Assembly (NCBI GenBank): GCA_024336345.1
Contig: JANFOG010000003.1
Span: forward strand, 3,540,501 to 3,604,500
Source of the DNA: Mariannaea sp. PMI_226
Lineage: Eukaryota; Ascomycota; Sordariomycetes; Hypocreales; Nectriaceae
Reading direction: 5' to 3'
DNA length: 64,000 nt
Positions 44,800 through 55,620 of the stretch are shown piece by piece (within the stretch, counting starts at the first letter, position 1; each line of letters opens with the position of its first letter). The translations under genes and the position numbers were made by a program. The notes beneath the pieces are model-generated. The model made no database searches and was not told where the DNA came from. It saw only the letters and a program-made list of their open reading frames with translations.

Positions 44800-47700
44800 C
44801 ACTTGTACATGACCTCTCTCTCGGCCCTTTCAAATTTCATCAAGCACAGATTAGGTGTCATACCTCCTGAATATAGTACATAATACTATCCAAGGATTTT
44901 AGTAACCTATCATGCTATACTCAAATAGGTGAGTTTAAAGTATCCTCAAGCCGTTCGAGGAATCATTCTTGCGCCCCAAGGAGTTGTGACAAAGTGGGCC
45001 TCTTAAGTTTAGATATTTTGGTTACTTCTATCCTGCTTCATGATCCGCAGCTTAATACAGAAAGAGAATATATTTACAGACTTTACCAAGACTGCCGGTG
45101 CATCCTGGAAGCTATGTATCAAAAGTTGATTGAGCGACATAAAGGGCTTTGGCTAAATCTTCCGGCGGGGGGATGATGCTTTGCGCCAGGCGGGTTTGCA
45201 AAACTATGATCCCCTTGGAAATCAGGGAGTCAACGTTCATAAACGACGTACCTCTACATTAATATAGGACAATGACCTGAATAAGAGTTGGGCTAGGCTT
45301 ACCTGGTGGAGGTTGGATGGCCATCATTCACCGAAGTTTGGGTAACTATTTTACTACGCGCCCACCCGCCCCCTCAAGTTGGTGGAAAATTTCAAATCAC
45401 TAACTGAAAACAAAAATAACCCCTGAGAACAATTTTCAATTAGATTTTGTGATTTATTGACATTTATTCTTAAAATTACTGGGGATGGGCTACTGTTGAC
45501 AGTTTGTAAATATATCTATATGCCAAGACATAGAGTTAGTACCATGCATGCAGCCTGCTCCTAAAGCTCTAGGCGGTCTCCAGTACAGGGTTATGCATAT
45601 AACCAATCCAATAAACGTCAAAGTTAGATTTTTGAGTTAATTGAGTGTCAGATGAACTGGTTGTAGAACCAAGCTCTACCAGGTTTAGAGGGTCGGATTA
45701 TAACATACGACATAAAAGCCCAAGAGATGAAGACAGCTCGTTGTCATTTGTCAGCCGAGTTCCAATCAAATGCTTTCAAAGTTCCAAACGACCAGAACTT
45801 TGCAATCTCCCTGGGCATCCATAACCCTCCCAATGCTGACCAACCGACAGGATAAAGCACCAAAAATAGTGTGAACGGCCGCCGACCCCCCAAGTTTCAT
45901 GACGCCTGAAAATGTTCCACATCATATCCGCGCTAATGTTGTGCAGGCAGAGCATTTCCAACCACCAGGCAGCTGAGATTTGGACAGCAGCAAAATATTG
46001 ATTGAAACGCCAGGAGCCCTAGATTGAAATGCAGTCATCTAGAGCAAGCATCCAGGGGATTCTCAACATGCTCTTTCCCATCGCTTCCTCGACGCGGTGT
46101 GCACTAGTGGACATGTGGTCCCAATCTTACGGACCTCGAGTCTTGACCTTCCGTGTGTCTTCCTCCTTATAAGACACAGAACTGTATTATAAGTCAAGTT
46201 TAGATCCCTTTTCTATTACCTATTTTCTTTCATCTTAGAATATATTTCGGTGCTTGCTTATATGTTCAGTAAGTGACAGTTGACCTTACGTGTTGAAATG
46301 CGTATTGATATTGAATTAGTATCCTTGGTATAAGATGAAGGTTATTCTTCCTGCCGACTTCATTTAAAGTGAACTTGATAATAATAACTAATACAGCCAC
46401 TAAGAAGCTTCATCTCACCTGATAAATAAGAGTCTTGGTTGAGAGTTGGATTTCAAACACAATGAAAAGGAGCTACCCTACGGGTGGCCCAAGAAGAACC
46501 CGACCGTATCCCGCCAGGGCAGACTGCGCGGCCTCGAATATCATAATCCTCCTGTTGGTTGGCAAGTCTGTCGCAGTTGTGGACGGTATTGTGATAGGGG
46601 AAACATTTGTAACATACCCAAGCTAATAATATATGATTTTAGCTACCTCGCAGCCCTGTATGGTGCAAGCTGTGTGACACCCAGTCTCAATTTGTGAATC
46701 CTAACTCTATGCAATTAGAATACAGCCCATAGGTACATATCAAAAAAAGCACACTTCGTTACTTTCTTTGCCAGTTCTATAGTGATTCTGTAGACTGGGG
46801 CTGCTACCATATCTTAGTACCATAATATGAGTTGTTGGCAATCAATAGTTTTACGGCAATACCTCAAAATGACACTATCCTGGGTGGAATTTTGGGTTAG
46901 ATTGTTTGAAGAAGCTTATATAAGGTTGAAATCACTCCGGAATGCCTATTTAGCGCGCCTCTACACATCTCCCACAACCAGTAGCCAGGTGTCAGTCGCG
47001 TAACACATAACTCTAATATCTACATACCAGCCACTTGATCTCAGGATTAAGAGCCCAAGAAATTGAAATTCATCCTTTAATTGAGGATTTTGATAATAGT
47101 AAATAGGCGGGAGTTCCCCCATCCTGAGCTGCACAGGATTTGACGACCTGGCAGTATGACATGAGGCTGCAGAACATTATGACCTGCCGTTTGTCAAAGC
47201 TCCAGGTAGCATGGCATTGAATTAATGTTAAAAAAATTAAAATGAAAGGGGCCAAAAAGAAGTAGACATAGACCAGCAACGATTCCCGGTCGGCCGTCAT
47301 CAACCTGAATTTGCGGACTGATTACTCCGCAGTAGATGAGCCCTCATGCTGAAAGCATATCTGAAACTTTGTCTTACTGAACTCATAAGGCGGTGTGTCG
47401 AGGGCAGCTGGCTTAAGAACATCGGCCAATTGGCATGATACATACATTCCATTCCGCACAGTAACTTTTGTATGCCCCCCAGGGAGAGCTTTTTCAACGC
47501 CACTCAAATTCTTCGCCAGCTTGTGCATGGCATCTATGGCAATGAGAACTTGTACACTCCCGTAGGTTATCGTGAGACACAGTGAAGACAGTAAATCCCC
47601 TGACTTCAGTCAGTTCTCATGTAAGAGCCGTGAAGGAGCATTCAAGGCGGTGAGGCAAAACCAGCCACCCCCCCTTGCATAGCTAACTGGATCTGTTTGA

Positions 47701-47820
47701 GTTAACTGGTCAAAACTGTAGGCCATTTCGTGGCTTGCCAAGGACTGCCACGGCAGTTGCTAGTGGAATAACGTGCAAAGACACACATAACCTTAAGATA
47801 GCCACCGCGTTTGTTGGTGC

Positions 47821-47827
47821 TATAAAA
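47821..47827 (+). promoter_or_regulatory. Putative TATA box of the WAP-like gene
   Basis: TATAAAA lies 114 bp upstream of the ATG at 47935. A second TATAAAA lies near 47887, 48 bp upstream, and is closer than usual. Confidence 0.45.
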
Positions 47828-47934
47828 ACCCGACGTCCCATTACGGGCCCTCGCTGTGCTCACCAACTGCTGACCTCAAGTAAAGCTATAAAATCCAAAC
47901 ATCCATTTTGCTGCCAAGGCCACTCGAAACAATC

Positions 47935-48213
47935 ATGAGGTTTTTCATTCTCTGTTTACTCATCACTGCGGTGGTGAGTAAATGTCCTAAGCCAGAGGAC
48001 GGCAAGCAATGTTTTGTGCACAACGTACGTATCACAACTAACTTGCGGCCTAGAGCTTTATTTAATTCTCTGACATTTAATGTGTAGTACTATTGCAGCG
48101 AAAAAAAGCCTTGTAAGCATGGAATGCAATGTTGTGAAACACAACTCGGATGCGAGACTCGTTGTGTTGCCGTTCACCCCCGGCTCTCCGTTGAGGCAGT
48201 AATTGAAGGTTAA
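47935..48213 (+). CDS. Small secreted cysteine-rich protein with WAP-like (four-disulfide core) spacing, 2 exons
   Basis: Exons 47935-48024 and 48088-48213 give 71 residues. MRFFILCLLITAVVS is a strong signal peptide, and the mature form begins near KCPKPEDGKQC. Eight cysteines follow at 17, 26, 33, 39, 45, 46, 52 and 56. The pattern C3-x5-C4-x5-CC-x5-C7-x3-C8 and the Lys/Pro-rich start fit the whey acidic protein core, differing mainly by a C6-C7 gap of five instead of three or four. The 63-nt intron has GTACGT and TGTGTAG ends and keeps phase; reading through it gives stops. WAP proteins of animals are protease inhibitors or antimicrobials. A fungal role, such as an effector, inhibitor or antimicrobial, is a guess. 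Confidence 0.65.
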
Positions 48214-48756
48214 GATATGATGGAAATGTTGAGATATGTTTCACTATATTAACTGTTGTAAAATATTTCGTTGGCATCACCTACTGAGGCCCGAGGCTTA
48301 CAATACATGAAATCTCCCAAATGTGCTCAGAACCTAATCTACTAAAGTACCGTCTACAAAGTGCGCTCTCACCTTTGAAGACCCAAGAAGAAAACCAGAG
48401 CAAGACGACCGACCGTATGTGAATGATCTTCTGCTCTTATCATTGTAGTAAAACCTGTTCCCGCTTGTACATCAAGCCTGTTGTCTTCGGCTCCATTATG
48501 GACCACCTAAGCAAACTCATACATGTGATGCAGAGATTCATTTGTTGGCTTCTAGCTTGTGTTACTATCAAAATAGACCAAAATAACAGCACGAAGACAT
48601 GTGCTCCTTAAAAGGCTATTCTCGATGATGAGATTGAATTCTAATCTATCCAGGGGAGAATACACTGTGTTTTCTAAATACATCTAATGACACAGCTCTC
48701 TTTCTCATCGTCTCAAAGAGAGAGTATTATTCTCTAAGACCGCCGATAAAGCCACA
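48214..48756. other. Intergenic region between converging genes, 48214-48756
   Basis: It contains the 3' flanks of the WAP-like gene and the NAD synthetase gene. Short ORFs only; no gene supported. Confidence 0.5.
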
Positions 48757-51700
48757 TTACTTACGCTTCTCAGCCAAGGCCTGGACCAGCTTGTCTGCGT
48801 GATCTCTAATCTTGTCAAACTGCCATGGCCAGTTGACGACATACAGGAAAGGCCTAAGATCATGACGGTTGTCGTCAGGGTTCTGTTTTACTTGGAGTCA
48901 GTGATTGATCGGAAATGAACGAAAAAAGCAAGAAAGATATTTCATATCTCGTAGAGTCAGGTAACTCACATAGGGACTCAAGTGCACGCTTGGGGTCAAG
49001 ACAGTGCTCTTATGCCTGTTGATGGCGTAGAATCTAAAGAAGCGAATGACTTTGGCCGCAATCTCCTGAGGACCGAATCCAGGGCGATCTTGCCATTCAA
49101 CAAGAAGCCTCAGATAACTAGACCATGGACCCAGCTTTTCAACCTATAGATTCGTTAATTGGATTGAACTAGACAAATGGGCCTCTGATGGTGATGAAAC
49201 TCACTTTTCGCAAGATACCGAAGGTGCTGAGCTCGGCATAGGTAAGCCCCATCTCTGATTCAGATTCGTCATCTTGTTCGCCAGCGGAGAGAGGCAGCAG
49301 TTCGGCGCTAGGTCGGGCTTCGATGAAGGACTACTTTCAGTGAGCATATGTGATCTTATATGATTGAGCATGGGGTATGAGTGAAAAGAGATACGAACCG
49401 TGATGATAGGGATGTCCCACTTATCCCGAGCCCAGGCAAGGAACGACTTTGCATCAGATTTCGAGATACTCCCCTACACAAGAAAATTCAAGTCAGACAC
49501 ATTAGTCAGAACAACGATCAATTAGGCTTACCAGCGGGGCGAGATCTCCAGATGAGCAGTCGTATTTGGTCAGATAGCTGCAATATATTAGTTCTCTGAC
49601 AAGACCTTTGTGAGAAGGATCCAATACTAACCCACGCAGAGCTTCGTCCACATTACCCGATGACACCTATTCTTGGTAAGCTAAACTGAGGGGAAGTGAT
49701 TTGATATTTGGTATTAAACATACCACAAGCAAACTGGCGCCTGCTCTTGGTAGCTTGCGAGCTGTCGTGCTGAGCTGAGCCAATTCGTAAGCCACAACCA
49801 TTCTGTTACGAGCTTGAATGTTTTGTTTCGCCAAATTTTCCTAAATAATATAGGGGCCATGTCAGAATCAATTCGTGAAAAAAGTAAAAACTCAGAAAGG
49901 TGACAAAACAGAGTAAGACATACAGCAACGCTTCCTCCCTCAACTCCAAATTTCGGCTCAAAGTTCAGTGCCTGCTTGATGACCTGCTCATGCGCAGACA
50001 CGGTATCGCTGATGTTGACGTCGGAGTGATAAGACCCGATGAATTTGGCTAAAATCATCCAGAGTTAGCAACCTTCCTTTCCTTTGAATGAAATTGCTAA
50101 TGAGCTGAGAACTTACAGAGTCTCTCTGCACGAGACCTCGTTTCATTACCGCTGTGTTGCGTTCCCATGTAGCATGTGTGGAGCAACCTGGATACAATGT
50201 CTTGAGGTGTAGTGGGGATGAGATCCTTCTCGCCAGTAATCCGTCGCAAGTCCGCAAGGGTATTTTCATCACCAGAGTTGATCGACTGGAGGACTGCCTT
50301 GGCCATGCCAAAGATGAACAGAGCGACAGTGGCGCTATCGAGACCACCAGAGAGGGCGAGGAAAAATCCACCAGCACTTGCTCGGGTAAGGTATTGCCAG
50401 AGATACACGGCCTCTGCCATGTAAATCTCTTCCATTGGATCGGGAATCTTCAATGCGATCTCGCGCGAGAGATGGAGGTTAGTTGAGAGGAGCACCTCGT
50501 CAACCGGGCGAGACAGGCACAGGTCGCAATCGACTCGCGGGTAGTCTGGCTGAGCAGCGCCCTGAACGTTCCTTGAGATACTGCTTCTATGACTGCGGAC
50601 CTCCTCGAGATCGATTGTTGCGGTGATGACCTCAACTGGCTTCTATAAGGGTATTAGTAAGACTATTCAAAAGCATGATGCAGCTGTTTGGTTTTTCACT
50701 TACAAGGGAGAAATGGGCGGATTGGCTCAGAGCCTGCCCGTTACAAAGAATCATTGACGAGCCATCAAACATCATTCTTGCTTCTCCATCTGTAAATCGA
50801 TTAGCAGGCTAAGGTTATGAGAACTCATCCAACAACTCCTTACCAATTCCAGTAGCATTGGCGTAGACATAGATTCCTCCCAACTTTCGTGTGCAGTTTT
50901 GAATCAGCTCGAGTCTGGTATTGAGCTTTCTGAGCTCGGCGTGCGAAGCACTCGAGTTGAGCATAACTTCGACACCGTTGAGACCCATGTAAGTGGATGG
51001 GTTCAGTGGCTTGGAGAGGGTTAGCGAATTGATCAAGGGCAACACTGACATCGAGCCATACCGTGAAAAGTTCCTCGCATGTCTCGCAGCTGTAGGTTAG
51101 AGGTATCAGCCAATCGAATTCAAAAGGAATGTCCAGTTGATAAGGGAGGGAGTTCACTTACCCAACAGAGGTGTCCAAAGTCGACAACACAACATCACCA
51201 ATCGGCACGGTTCTCTGTCCAGTGATGTCACTGACAACCTTTTCAAGATAGTACTGCTCCGTGGTCCTCGGCTTCACCCATGCCGTAAAGTGGCGAGCCT
51301 CACGGTACAAGCCATCATTGGCAAGGGCCATTTTGGGCCGGATGAGGAAAATCTTTCGGTACGTGAGCAGAATACGGCAGTTGTAGCGGACGTTTCTATG
51401 CCGGACTCCCATGCCCACATCAATGAGCATATCCTTACAGATGGGATCGTCGAGGATTTTCGCAACGACTTCCCAACTGTGGAGGAAGGTATCTCCCTCG
51501 ACTATGCATTCGTCAACAGAGGATTCGGAGGATCAGAAGACATGTTTCATTTGTCATTTTGCCTTCATATTACAACGGATCACTTACGGTGATGGTCGAG
51601 ACAGCCATATCCAGGTACTTCCAGCTGTCAGGGGGTTGTCAGCATTGGCCAATGACTGGCGGGCTGGGACTAGGGGAATGAATGGACAGAGAGTACCCTA

Positions 51701-51833
51701 CCTCAGGCCCAGTGCGAAGTTTGGCTCCCTTCTCCTTTGCGATGCGAATACTTTCCAGAATTCGCTCAAGATTCCCCTTGAAGTCTAGTGGAACACTCGG
51801 CAGAGTGGCGGCAGCAACCGTGATGTAGGACAT
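48757..51833 (-). CDS. qns1: Glutamine-dependent NAD+ synthetase, 15 exons, apparent frameshift in last exon
   Basis: Exons in transcript order: 51702-51833, 51588-51624, 51162-51501, 51062-51089, 50844-51009, 50704-50789, 50117-50642, 49924-50048, 49724-49840, 49632-49666, 49532-49577, 49399-49473, 49205-49330, 48970-49143 and 48757-48884. The N-terminal nitrilase-type glutaminase has the catalytic Glu in RTGPE, the Lys in LIRPKMALANDG and the Cys in TSVGCETCEELF. The synthetase half has the ATP loop FLALSGGLDSATV and later SGNVDEALRGYLTKYD and LLPLSAG. It amidates NaAD to NAD+ in the cytosol. The last exon reads DDNRHDLRPFLY in one frame and NWPWQFDKIRDHADKL in another, because of an extra GT near 48838-48842; the natural stop at 48757 is in the second frame. 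This may be a real lesion, a variant C-terminus or a sequence error. Confidence 0.85.
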
Positions 51834-53144
51834 GCTGGGCTAATGGCTTGCGAGATGTTGTAGATTGGTGGAAAGGGAACACGAGCTGAGAGGTTTTTTT
51901 GGTTGGCATGGACCGCACTAGGTAAGCTTTGATACAGTACACACAGTACAAGGCTCAGACCCCGCACTCGAGAGATGACTCTAAGCGTTGCCCCGCAGTT
52001 ATGATCCGGGCGTTTCGGGTCATGATGGTTCAAAATTGGGTGTATTTTGTTTTAGGCGTCTGTGATGAAAAGGGAGCTGTGTTCGTCCATCTAACGATAA
52101 ATAGAAGAGACGAAGAGAAGGAGAGGAAGAGGTTTGGGGAGGACTGGCCTGGTACAATACGTATATCCCTTGCTCAGCTAAGGTAGGTAGGTAGATAGGT
52201 ATCTTATATATGAACGGGTGAACTTCGCCTCCATAAAAAAAGAAGTAAAACTACCACTTCCACAGGGACCATGCCAAACTTCTAGAAAAGAATACAGTAC
52301 AAATTTATGCGCAAGTCTTCAATGCACGGCCGCATAAGAGGTATGCAGCTGAGAGAATTGAGATTCGGGACATTTTGCCGGGATTGGAATTGCTCCACTC
52401 TCACTCCCGCAGTGCCACGGATTAGCTTGTACCTTTTATAGCGCATACTAGCTGACTACCGACTTATCTTGCATATTACCTATATCCTACACTGGTTGTC
52501 AAGTCAGTCTGATGTAACTTATGCTCATCAAATATTCCCAAGGTCTTTCATGCAATAAAAGCAAATTTCTGTTTTTGCGCAGTTGCAAAGCCAGTTAGAC
52601 CGAGATAAGTCGAACCCCGATGTCGGCGCTCAGACCTGAGACAAAAGCGATCACGAGACCTTTAGTTTGAGCTCCAAAGTCAGCAAGTCGAGCTGATCGA
52701 GTTAGTCCCGGCCCGACAACTTGACCTCCTCACCTTAGCTACAGCTTACCGAGCAATACTGTGCATACCCCAGACCGCTAAGTCCATTGAAATCAAGGCA
52801 TGGCTGATGCTTTCATGTATAACTACCCATGTTTCCAAGATGAAAACGTGCCGGGTTCTCCTCACCCGGCTGGCTAGCAGCAAGTTGGCTTGTGTTGTAA
52901 TTCACACCGGGGGGTTTCATGCAGCTTACATGCAATAATGCCTGCAGTTAGGGGGAACATAATCGACATTGAATGGTAATCCAAGTTTATTCATTTTTTT
53001 GTGCAGCTAACACATAAATAGGGGGTAGAAGTAGAGACTATCAATTATTTCATACCAAAGAATAGTAAGATTCAATTTAGTCGAGGAAATTTGCCTATCG
53101 CATTGTGCAACGCATAGAAACCATTCCGTTCCAGTCTCTCAGCT
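51834..53144. other. Intergenic region, 51834-53144
   Basis: It holds the promoter of the NAD synthetase gene and the 3' flank of the sugar porter gene. A GGTA-type repeat lies at 52181-52200. I see no gene. Confidence 0.5.
52181..52200. repeat. GGTA tetranucleotide repeat
   Basis: Four to five imperfect AGGT units in noncoding DNA. Confidence 0.7.
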
Positions 53145-54794
53145 TCAAGTTCTCTCAACGTTGGACACGGACGCATCCTCATTCTTATAAACTCCGGTAT
53201 GAACAAAACCTCCCTCAGAGAAAGCGTCAACCTTGGCCTTGGAGAACTTCCTTGCGCTCACGCCATGCTCGAAAAGCATATCCATCTCAGCCGGGGTGCG
53301 GCCACGGGGCTCGGGAAGGCAGAAGTAGGTCCAGACAAGCTGGCAGAGACAGAGCGCGGCCCAGATGAAACCACCCTTTCCTCGCAAGTTCCAGGCGCTG
53401 GGGTTCAGGATGGGAGGGTTCAAGAAGTTGGCACCAATGCTGATGAGCAGGTACGCGTTACGAGCAATGGCAACAGTCTTGATTCGAAGTCGAGTGGAGG
53501 GAATCTCAGCAACAAGACAATAACAGGTCGGGCCAACGGTCATGTCATAAACGATAACATAAATCATCATCAGTGCTCCAGAGGCCCAGCCAAGGTTAGG
53601 TTGAGGTGCAGGCACACCCATGCCACCGACACAGATCAGAATGGTAAACATGACGCTGAGACCGACAAGGTACAGAGTTCGGCGTCCAACATGAGGGAGA
53701 ATAAACCAGGAGGCGAAGGTACCGACAATGGCAATGGCATTCGTGCCGAGGCCAAAGCTGAAGGCCTTGGTAGGATCGAAACCAGCCTGCTCAAGGAAGT
53801 AGATGACGTTTCCACCAAACCAGATACCGCACGAAACTTGGGCAACCCAGACAAAGCTTGCAATCATGGTACGGCGCAGGTTGGTGCCGCGGAAGCAGTC
53901 AGCATAGGTTGTGCCCTCTCGGATCTGCTTCTCCAACTCGTTGGTGTGAGAAATCATGGAAATGGTGGTGTCGACCTCATGTTCGCTCACGGCTGAACTA
54001 GTCAGGCCACGCATGGCAACGCGGGCTTCATCCAAGCGGCCTTGTCTCACCAACCAGGTAGGGCTCTCTGGTGCAAAGATGACTCCGATCAAGATGGGCA
54101 CCGGGAACACCCACTGGAGGGCATAGGGGATACGCCATGCCCAATCATCAGGACGGCTCAGCAAACCTCTCAAAACACCAGTGGCAATGAACTGGCCGAA
54201 GACCCAGCACATGTTGGTGTAAGTTGTCATGATGGGCCTGAGCGCAAGGGGCGTGACATCGGCGGCATAGGTCGTGGTCAGGGTCTGGAATGCACCCCAG
54301 GGCAGACCACAGAGGATACCTCCTGCAAAGATGTAACCAATGTTCTTGGCGAAGAAGAAGAGGAAGACAAAGGCGATGTTGAGAATCAGAGCCCCGATGA
54401 AGGTCTTCTTGTAACCATAACGGTCGGCAAGAATACCACCCATGAAGAGACCAAGCATCTGACCGATTTGAGTAGCATTCTGGAGACCAGACTGCCACGC
54501 AGAAGTCAACTGGTAGTCACCGTTGGCAAGGTGGACTCCGAATCGCTTACGGAACTGAGGCAAACCGTAGAAGCTACCAATCAGAGAAGTGTCATAGGCC
54601 TCCATGACGATGCAAAGAGACATCAGCATGGAGAAGCCCACAGCCTTGGGATACTTCTTGACGGCTTCATACATGGTCATGTTCCTCTGCTCCTGAGTGG
54701 CCGTCTGGGCCTCATGAGTGAGGTGCTCCATATCCTGAGGTCCATTGTGGATATTGGCCTCGACCGTCTTCTCAGAAATTTCAGTTGTCTGCAT
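53145..54794 (-). CDS. MFS alpha-glucoside (maltose-type) sugar:H+ symporter
   Basis: A single exon of 549 residues from the ATG at 54794; the longer frame upstream starts with TTG and is excluded. About twelve membrane helices are visible, with sugar-porter signatures GGILADRYGYKK after helix 2, PESPTWLVRQGRLDEA in the central loop and PEPRGRTPAEMDMLFE after the last helix. The opening YPKAVGFSMLMSLCIVMEAY and GIWFGGNVIYFLEQAGFD match fungal maltose/alpha-glucoside permeases of the MAL11/AGT1 type. It should import maltose-like disaccharides at the plasma membrane. It is transcribed away from a zinc-cluster regulator, with a GH31 glucosidase beyond, which supports the substrate class. Confidence 0.88.
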   Translation of the reverse strand: MQTTEISEKTVEANIHNGPQDMEHLTHEAQTATQEQRNMTMYEAVKKYPKAVGFSMLMSLCIVMEAYDTSLIGSFYGLPQFRKRFGVHLANGDYQLTSAWQSGLQNATQIGQMLGLFMGGILADRYGYKKTFIGALILNIAFVFLFFFAKNIGYIFAGGILCGLPWGAFQTLTTTYAADVTPLALRPIMTTYTNMCWVFGQFIATGVLRGLLSRPDDWAWRIPYALQWVFPVPILIGVIFAPESPTWLVRQGRLDEARVAMRGLTSSAVSEHEVDTTISMISHTNELEKQIREGTTYADCFRGTNLRRTMIASFVWVAQVSCGIWFGGNVIYFLEQAGFDPTKAFSFGLGTNAIAIVGTFASWFILPHVGRRTLYLVGLSVMFTILICVGGMGVPAPQPNLGWASGALMMIYVIVYDMTVGPTCYCLVAEIPSTRLRIKTVAIARNAYLLISIGANFLNPPILNPSAWNLRGKGGFIWAALCLCQLVWTYFCLPEPRGRTPAEMDMLFEHGVSARKFSKAKVDAFSEGGFVHTGVYKNEDASVSNVERT

Positions 54795-55620
54795 CTTGAG
54801 GGAAGACGACAGCAGGTCAGGTCTAAGCAAGTTGCTGGGTGAGGGGCAAGCTCAGAATATGTATATAAGACGTTTAGATATACAAGTGCCGGTGCTCTTC
54901 TCGAGCAAGGAGAAAAGATGGGGAGAAGTCTGGGGAAGTCTGGGGAAACAAACCTGTGTTAGACGACACCAAGGCCGATATATATAATTCATTGTGTTCG
55001 GTTGAATTATGTGAAGAAATTCTCAATTTTCAACTTCAACATGCCACTACAGCAAGCTTGGCGACCAATCTCGTGGATGGCTTCACATGGACACACTCGC
55101 TCAAAATGTCCAGCCCTCGCTTGAATGACCAGCAAATTTTAAGCGACGAATTTAAGCGACGAGCGAGCAGTAAAAAAAAAGCCACCACCCACAACCACGG
55201 TCACGGCTCTTCAGCCAAAGTGCGGAGAAAACGCGAATTTGGCTGGGTTACATTGTCGACGGCAGAGCAAGGCCACGCTAGACTGGCCCATCAAGACCGA
55301 TGTGGAAATACAAGCCGTTCTCAGTCTACTCCATGTTTCCACTTCTCCGCATTGTCACCCCCCTGTCGGGCCGAGTTATTGATCATCCAACTGCTCTAAT
55401 CCGTAGTTGGCGCCCGCTTGAATTATTCGGCCCATTTAAAAGGACCACCTGCTTCCGATTTCCCGTCTGCGACTCGCTGTTGCTTGCTATAGTTCTGGCG
55501 AGTTCCGACAGTCTGGGCAGTCTGAGCAGTCCAGTCTGGCAATTTTACTGTATATTGGTCGTCGACAGCTCCTCTTTCTCCATCTAGTACCCAGTACTAG
55601 TCAGTAGATGAGAAAACAAA
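54795..55620. promoter_or_regulatory. Divergent promoter between sugar porter and zinc-cluster regulator
   Basis: This 826-bp region must carry the promoters of both genes. TATATATA at about 54978-54985 could serve the porter. A direct repeat TTAAGCGACGA occurs at 55139-55149 and 55152-55162, 13 bp apart. I looked for CGG-N8-(C/A)GG sites on both strands and found none. Confidence 0.5.

Larger units (their letters stand above)
44613..47934. other. AT-rich gene-poor region, 44.6-47.9 kb
   Basis: No gene is firmly supported. Two short frames have some protein character: 46446-46697 on the plus strand (contains VCRSCGRYCDRGNICN) and 47322-47528 on the minus strand (contains GGHTKVTVRNGMYVSCQLADVL). 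Neither has a convincing start or splice partner. They may be remnants of secreted-protein genes. Confidence 0.4.

Noticed and set aside
47322..47528. 68-codon minus-strand ORF with protein-like composition
   Set aside because: The frame extends upstream only to a stop, and no signal exon or splice partner could be found; it may be a remnant but cannot be called a gene.
53199..54842. Two long plus-strand ORFs (265 and 266 codons) opposite the sugar porter gene
   Set aside because: They are antisense shadows of a strongly conserved porter; their products are low-complexity and charged, with no recognisable domain.
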